From DTPU01 sp963827855 (lineage in GTDB: Bacteria > Planctomycetota > Phycisphaerae > Sedimentisphaerales > Anaerobacaceae): a stretch of DNA of 64,000 nucleotides. Under the pieces are notes generated by a model. The model had not been told where the DNA came from and did not search any database. It saw nothing but the letters and a program-made list of their open reading frames with translations. Positions 60,585 to 64,000 of the stretch are shown here, one piece after another. The first letter of the stretch is position 1. The number at the start of each line of letters is the position of its first letter. A program made the translations under genes and the position numbers. The stretch covers positions 248,001-312,000 of the forward strand of contig CAWHBY010000002.1 in assembly GCA_963827855.1 (NCBI GenBank). Direction: 5' to 3'.

Positions 60585-62081
60585 TCAGCCCTCTTGTCGC
60601 GAGGGCTGTGGGTGCGGCACGCGGGCGAGCAACTCCTCGTCGGGCATGACGCATTTCAGCGAGTTGCCGATGTACTTCTCTATGGCGGGGATCACGAACG
60701 ACTCATCCTCGCAGGCAAAAGAGATGGCCGTGCCCAATTCACCGGCCCTGCCGGTACGGCCGATCCTGTGCACGTAGTCCTCAGCCTCGTATGGAAACTC
60801 GTAGTTGACGACCAGGCTGATGTCCTTGACGTGGAGTCCCCTGCCTGCCACGTCCGTGGCCACCACCACCTTGACGGAGCCGTCGCGAAATGCGTCCAGG
60901 ATCTGCAGCCTCTCCTTCTGGGGCACGTCGCCGGAGAGAAGCCTGCAGGCAATGCCATGGGCCCTGAGCTTGGTCGCCAGGGCCTGGGAGTGGTCCCTGC
61001 GGTTGCAGAAGATCAAGACCCGGTCATCAGGCCGCTTCTTGAGAAGGTTGTAGAGGACCTTGAACTTGTCACGGACAGTGACGATATAGATGATCTGCTC
61101 CACCGTATCCACGGCCACGTGCTCTGGATCGATCTCACAGATGACCGGATCGGGCATCCACTGAGACGCCAGGCGGAGAACATCGTCGGTCAGCGTGGCG
61201 CTGAACAGCATGGTCCGCCGCCGGTTCTTGGCTGGGGTCCTCTGGATGATCCTGCGGACGTCGGGGATGAAGCCCATGTCCAGCATCCGATCCGCCTCAT
61301 CGATCACCAGCACCTCCACGTGGCCGAGGTCGATGATCCTCTTCTGCACCAGGTCAAGCAGACGCCCGGGTGTGGCTGCCACCACGTCAACGGGACGCCT
61401 GTCCAGCTTCTCCTTCTGCTTGCCGAAGTCCGCGCCGCCGTAGATCGCCACGCAGTGGAAGTCACAGTACTTGCCCAGGGCCTTGGCGTCATCCTTGATC
61501 TGGATCACCAACTCCCGCGTGGGCGCAAGGACCAGGGCCCGGGGCGTGCCCTTGGGCCGGTTGGGCTGGGGTGGATTCTTCAGGAACTGCGAGAACATCG
61601 AGATCAGAAACGCCGCGGTCTTTCCGGTCCCGGTCTGGGCCCTGCCTGCGATGTTCTGGCCTGCGTTGGCATGCACCAGGGTCTTGGTCTGGATCGGCGT
61701 GCAGTACTGGAAGGCCAGGTCTGCAACGGCGTGCATGATCGGTTCCGCAAGTCCCAGGTCGTGGAACCGGGTCTCGCCCTCCTTCGGCGGGACCTGGAAC
61801 TGGTCCAGTGTCCAGAGGGCAGTCGGAGCATTTCTGGGCCGCCTTCGCCGGGACCTACGGCGTCGCCCCTCCCCTGCTCCTGGCTGGCCGCCCTCCGGGA
61901 CTCCGTCGGGCAGCGACCCTTCCTGATGGACCACCGGCTGGCTGGGCTCTGTGACGCCCGTCTCCTGTGGGCCTTGTTGCGGCTCCTCCCTGGCTGGCTG
62001 GGGCTCGTCCCGGTGCATCTCGGGTTTTTGCTCCTGAGGGAAGACTGCACGAATCATCCTCTTTATCAACCGTCTGACCAT
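60585..62081 (-). CDS. DEAD-box RNA helicase (RhlB/RhlE-like)
   Basis: A 498-residue ATP-dependent RNA helicase. After an Arg- and Pro-rich leader (to about residue 90, with RRRRSRRRRPRN) come the motifs in order: Q motif FQYCTPIQTKTL, AQTGTGKT (I), PTRELVIQI (Ia), TPGRLLD (Ib), VLVIDEADRMLD (II), FSATL (III), IFCNRRDHSQALATKL (IV), VVVATDVAGRGLH (V) and YVHRIGRTGRAG (VI). It unwinds structured RNA in decay or ribosome assembly. The basic N-terminal tail is an addition in front of the core. Convergent with the gene at 60039. Confidence 0.93.
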   Translation of the reverse strand: MVRRLIKRMIRAVFPQEQKPEMHRDEPQPAREEPQQGPQETGVTEPSQPVVHQEGSLPDGVPEGGQPGAGEGRRRRSRRRRPRNAPTALWTLDQFQVPPKEGETRFHDLGLAEPIMHAVADLAFQYCTPIQTKTLVHANAGQNIAGRAQTGTGKTAAFLISMFSQFLKNPPQPNRPKGTPRALVLAPTRELVIQIKDDAKALGKYCDFHCVAIYGGADFGKQKEKLDRRPVDVVAATPGRLLDLVQKRIIDLGHVEVLVIDEADRMLDMGFIPDVRRIIQRTPAKNRRRTMLFSATLTDDVLRLASQWMPDPVICEIDPEHVAVDTVEQIIYIVTVRDKFKVLYNLLKKRPDDRVLIFCNRRDHSQALATKLRAHGIACRLLSGDVPQKERLQILDAFRDGSVKVVVATDVAGRGLHVKDISLVVNYEFPYEAEDYVHRIGRTGRAGELGTAISFACEDESFVIPAIEKYIGNSLKCVMPDEELLARVPHPQPSRQEG

Positions 62082-62206
62082 GCCCGCTATTCATACAGCA
62101 GAATTGGAGGAAAAGCAAGGAGATACGGGAGATAGAGGGCAAGGATCGGGGGACAGGGATCAGCTCGGTGTCAGTATCGGGTATCTCAGAACGCAGAAGC
62201 CACCGG

Positions 62207-63193
62207 TCAGAAGCCGGAAGATGGGGAGTACCGGCCAAGGCCTGACAGGGCCCTGCCTCGCCGTTTCGCCGTTTCGCCCATTCGCCGTTTCTCTTGTCCG
62301 CCCGGTGATCCCTGACCCCTGGTGTGCCAGACAGGGACCTCTACAGACCTTGATTTGTCCCAGGCCGTCAGGAATAGCCTGGCGGTGAACCGTGCACAGA
62401 CCTGGAGCCGTTCGCGGCTGAAGGCCTCGACCTTGCTGCCGCCTGCCACCGGGTCATTGACGTTCGGCAGGTCCTTCTCAAGGCTGTAGACCCGGTCCAC
62501 CTGGCCGTGACTCTCGCGGATCTGGGCCAGGCATGCAGCCAGGACATCCTGGAAAGGGGCCAATCCAGCAGGGTCGACGACCACAGAGTCGGCCGGGGTG
62601 ACCTTGGCCAGCAAGGCGTCGACCTTGATATGGATGCCGGTATGGGGTGAGTCTCCGCTGCTGGAGACCCGGCCGTCATAGTCCACCGTGGCGTGCAGGG
62701 GCATGACCATGTCCTGGCTGTAGTGCGACAGCAGCCCTGCGTAGACCAGGCACTTGGCCTGGATAGCCGGGTCCTGCGGCCACCTCCTGTGTTCGGCGAG
62801 TGCCACGGCCAGACGGTAGGTCGCCTCGGTGACCGCATAGGGGAGGGTGCCGACCCTGGAGAACCACTGGTGATGGCTGAGACACCAGGAGGCAAAACTC
62901 GCCCGGTCCCTGGGCAGGGCCGTGGCCGTGAAATACTCCAGGTCAAAGAAGTGATCCGGGTACTCGGTGGCGTGCAAGGCGTTGCAGTCCGCCTGGAACT
63001 TGAAGACATCCGGATCCACCGAGCAGTGGCAGATCGTCCCTGACCCCTCACCGAAGAATGACGGCATTCCGTCCCGGGCCGACGAGACCGCCAGGGCGGT
63101 CGCTGCGACGTGTCCCTCGCCAGTCCATGCCCTCACCCCGCCGTGCCCCATCAAGGACACGATAATAACGATCCCAATAATCCGCTTTTTCAT
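62207..63193 (-). CDS. Exported S1/P1 nuclease- or phospholipase C-like zinc protein
   Basis: A 328-residue protein with signal peptide (IIGIVIIVSLMGHGGVRA) so that the mature N-terminus is AWTGEGH, the tryptophan that in S1/P1 nucleases and zinc phospholipase C ligates zinc. Further candidate ligands are DHFFDLEYF and LLSHYSQDMVMPLHAT (HxxxDxxMPLH). The substrate, phospholipid or nucleic acid, cannot be told. The C-terminal 40 residues are basic and of low complexity and may be read-through of non-conserved sequence. It is 13 bp downstream of the ABC ATPase gene. Confidence 0.75.
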   Translation of the reverse strand: MKKRIIGIVIIVSLMGHGGVRAWTGEGHVAATALAVSSARDGMPSFFGEGSGTICHCSVDPDVFKFQADCNALHATEYPDHFFDLEYFTATALPRDRASFASWCLSHHQWFSRVGTLPYAVTEATYRLAVALAEHRRWPQDPAIQAKCLVYAGLLSHYSQDMVMPLHATVDYDGRVSSSGDSPHTGIHIKVDALLAKVTPADSVVVDPAGLAPFQDVLAACLAQIRESHGQVDRVYSLEKDLPNVNDPVAGGSKVEAFSRERLQVCARFTARLFLTAWDKSRSVEVPVWHTRGQGSPGGQEKRRMGETAKRRGRALSGLGRYSPSSGF

Positions 63194-63205
63194 GGTCTAT
63201 CTCCC

Positions 63206-64000
63206 TCACGAAACCGCCAATCTGCGCCCCGAAGGCCCGCCCTCAAAAAGATGCACCCTGGCTGGCTCCGCAGTCATGATCACCGCGTCGCCGGCGGCGG
63301 CCTGGACGTCCCCTGGAACACTGGCGATCCAGTGTTGTCCCGATCCATCCACCATGCCTACGTCCGTGCGGGAGCCCAGGGGCTCGACGAAGGTCACCCT
63401 CCCGCGCAATCCCTGCCCCTGCCCTGCTCCAGCGGCGACGATCTGGAGATCGTGCGGCCGGATGCCCACCACGACCCTGCGGCTGGATGGCCAATCCGGT
63501 CGGGGCATCCCGCCCAGGGCGAGGGTGTGGCCCCCTGAGATCGCCAGCCGGATGCCCGCAGGATCCGCCTCTACAACCGCCTCGCCGAAGTTCATCGAGG
63601 GGCTACCGAAGAAGCCTGCCACAAACCGGTTCAACGGCCCTTCATAGACGTCCTGTGCGGTCCCGGTCTGCTGGATCCCGGCGGATGCGATCACACAGAG
63701 GCGGTCTGCCAGGGCCATGGCCTCCGCCTGGTCATGCGTGACGTACAGGCACGTGGTCCGGGCCTCGCCAAGGATGGCCCGCAATTGCCTCCGGAGCAGA
63801 TCCCTCAATTGGGCGTCCACACTGGACAGCGGTTCGTCGAGCAGCAGGACCGCAGGCCTGCGGATCAAGGCCTTGCCGAGCGCCACCCTCTGTCTCTGGC
63901 CTCCAGACAGGGCCCCAGGTCGCCGGTCCAGCAGATCGCCGATCTGGAGCCAGGCTGCGATCTGAGCCACACGATCGGACACCTCTGCCTTCGATACCTT
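63206..64000 (-). CDS. Sugar-type ABC transporter ATPase (MalK/UgpC-like), 5' end beyond the window
   Basis: The frame is open to the window edge, so the N-terminus with the Walker A motif is not seen. Visible are the signature LSGGQRQRVALGKALIRRP, Walker B VLLLDEPLSSVDAQL, the switch histidine in YVTHDQAEAMALADR, and a C-terminal TOBE/OB domain (VVVGIRPHDLQIV, GRVTFVEPLGSRTDVG) typical of carbohydrate importers. It probably powers uptake of an oligosaccharide or glycerol-phosphate; permeases are not in view. Confidence 0.9.
   Translation of the reverse strand, partial: KVSKAEVSDRVAQIAAWLQIGDLLDRRPGALSGGQRQRVALGKALIRRPAVLLLDEPLSSVDAQLRDLLRRQLRAILGEARTTCLYVTHDQAEAMALADRLCVIASAGIQQTGTAQDVYEGPLNRFVAGFFGSPSMNFGEAVVEADPAGIRLAISGGHTLALGGMPRPDWPSSRRVVVGIRPHDLQIVAAGAGQGQGLRGRVTFVEPLGSRTDVGMVDGSGQHWIASVPGDVQAAAGDAVIMTAEPARVHLFEGGPSGRRLAVS

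Overview
The window looks like a chromosomal contig from a GC-rich Gram-negative bacterium, most likely a Planctomycetota (Phycisphaerae-like) genome. This is inferred from gene content: three Gfo/Idh/MocA oxidoreductases with twin-arginine leaders, a PQQ-type beta-propeller protein, a DUF3472 protein, HEAT-repeat and aldo/keto reductase-like exported proteins, and GxxExxY and four-helix-bundle (S23) proteins. No rRNA or marker gene fixes the lineage. Three genes (wecA-like, a WD40-like propeller gene, murJ) each carry a single-base frameshift, so draft-assembly error is as likely as real gene decay.

Layout. 1-4.6 kb: a toxin-antitoxin island (two MNT nucleotidyltransferases, a cut HEPN partner, a RelE pair and a RelE remnant, a PIN/antitoxin pair) broken up by repeats. 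4.6-14.6 kb: an exopolysaccharide operon on the minus strand, in transcription order Wza-like exporter, BY-kinase, PHP phosphatase, Wzy/O-antigen ligase and WecA-like initiating transferase, with a four-helix-bundle gene and heptad repeats inserted near its end. 14.9-18.9 kb: a tandem duplication of a two-gene unit of exported proteins. 19.9 kb: an HU-like protein. 20.5-33.9 kb: a repeat-rich zone with two inverted copies of one IS3-family element around a sugar-oxidoreductase operon. 33.9-39.2 kb: a second carbohydrate operon (GH3, truncated isomerase, Gfo/Idh, PQQ propeller), then tRNA-Ser(UGA). 40-47 kb: RmuC and a metal-uptake operon (membrane protein, Fur-family regulator, small protein, porin, ZnuA-like, ZnuB-like). 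47-64 kb: housekeeping and exported genes (RidA, radical SAM, MurJ, phosphoesterase, DEAD-box helicase, S1/PLC-like protein, ABC ATPase).

The most unusual content is non-coding. At least four interspersed repeat families are present: (1) a 0.5-0.7 kb multi-stem repeat (called MSR here), 13 whole or partial copies, whose hairpins change on both arms at once between copies and which borders GxxExxY genes; (2) arrays of the 7-bp unit TTAGCNN (heptads), which place stop codons in all six frames and supply the actual stop codons of three adjacent genes; (3) a ~185-bp terminal-inverted-repeat element (called R180); (4) a GGGGTCAGACCC-headed repeat (called D) among the toxin-antitoxin genes. Most open frames over these repeats are shadows and are not listed as genes.
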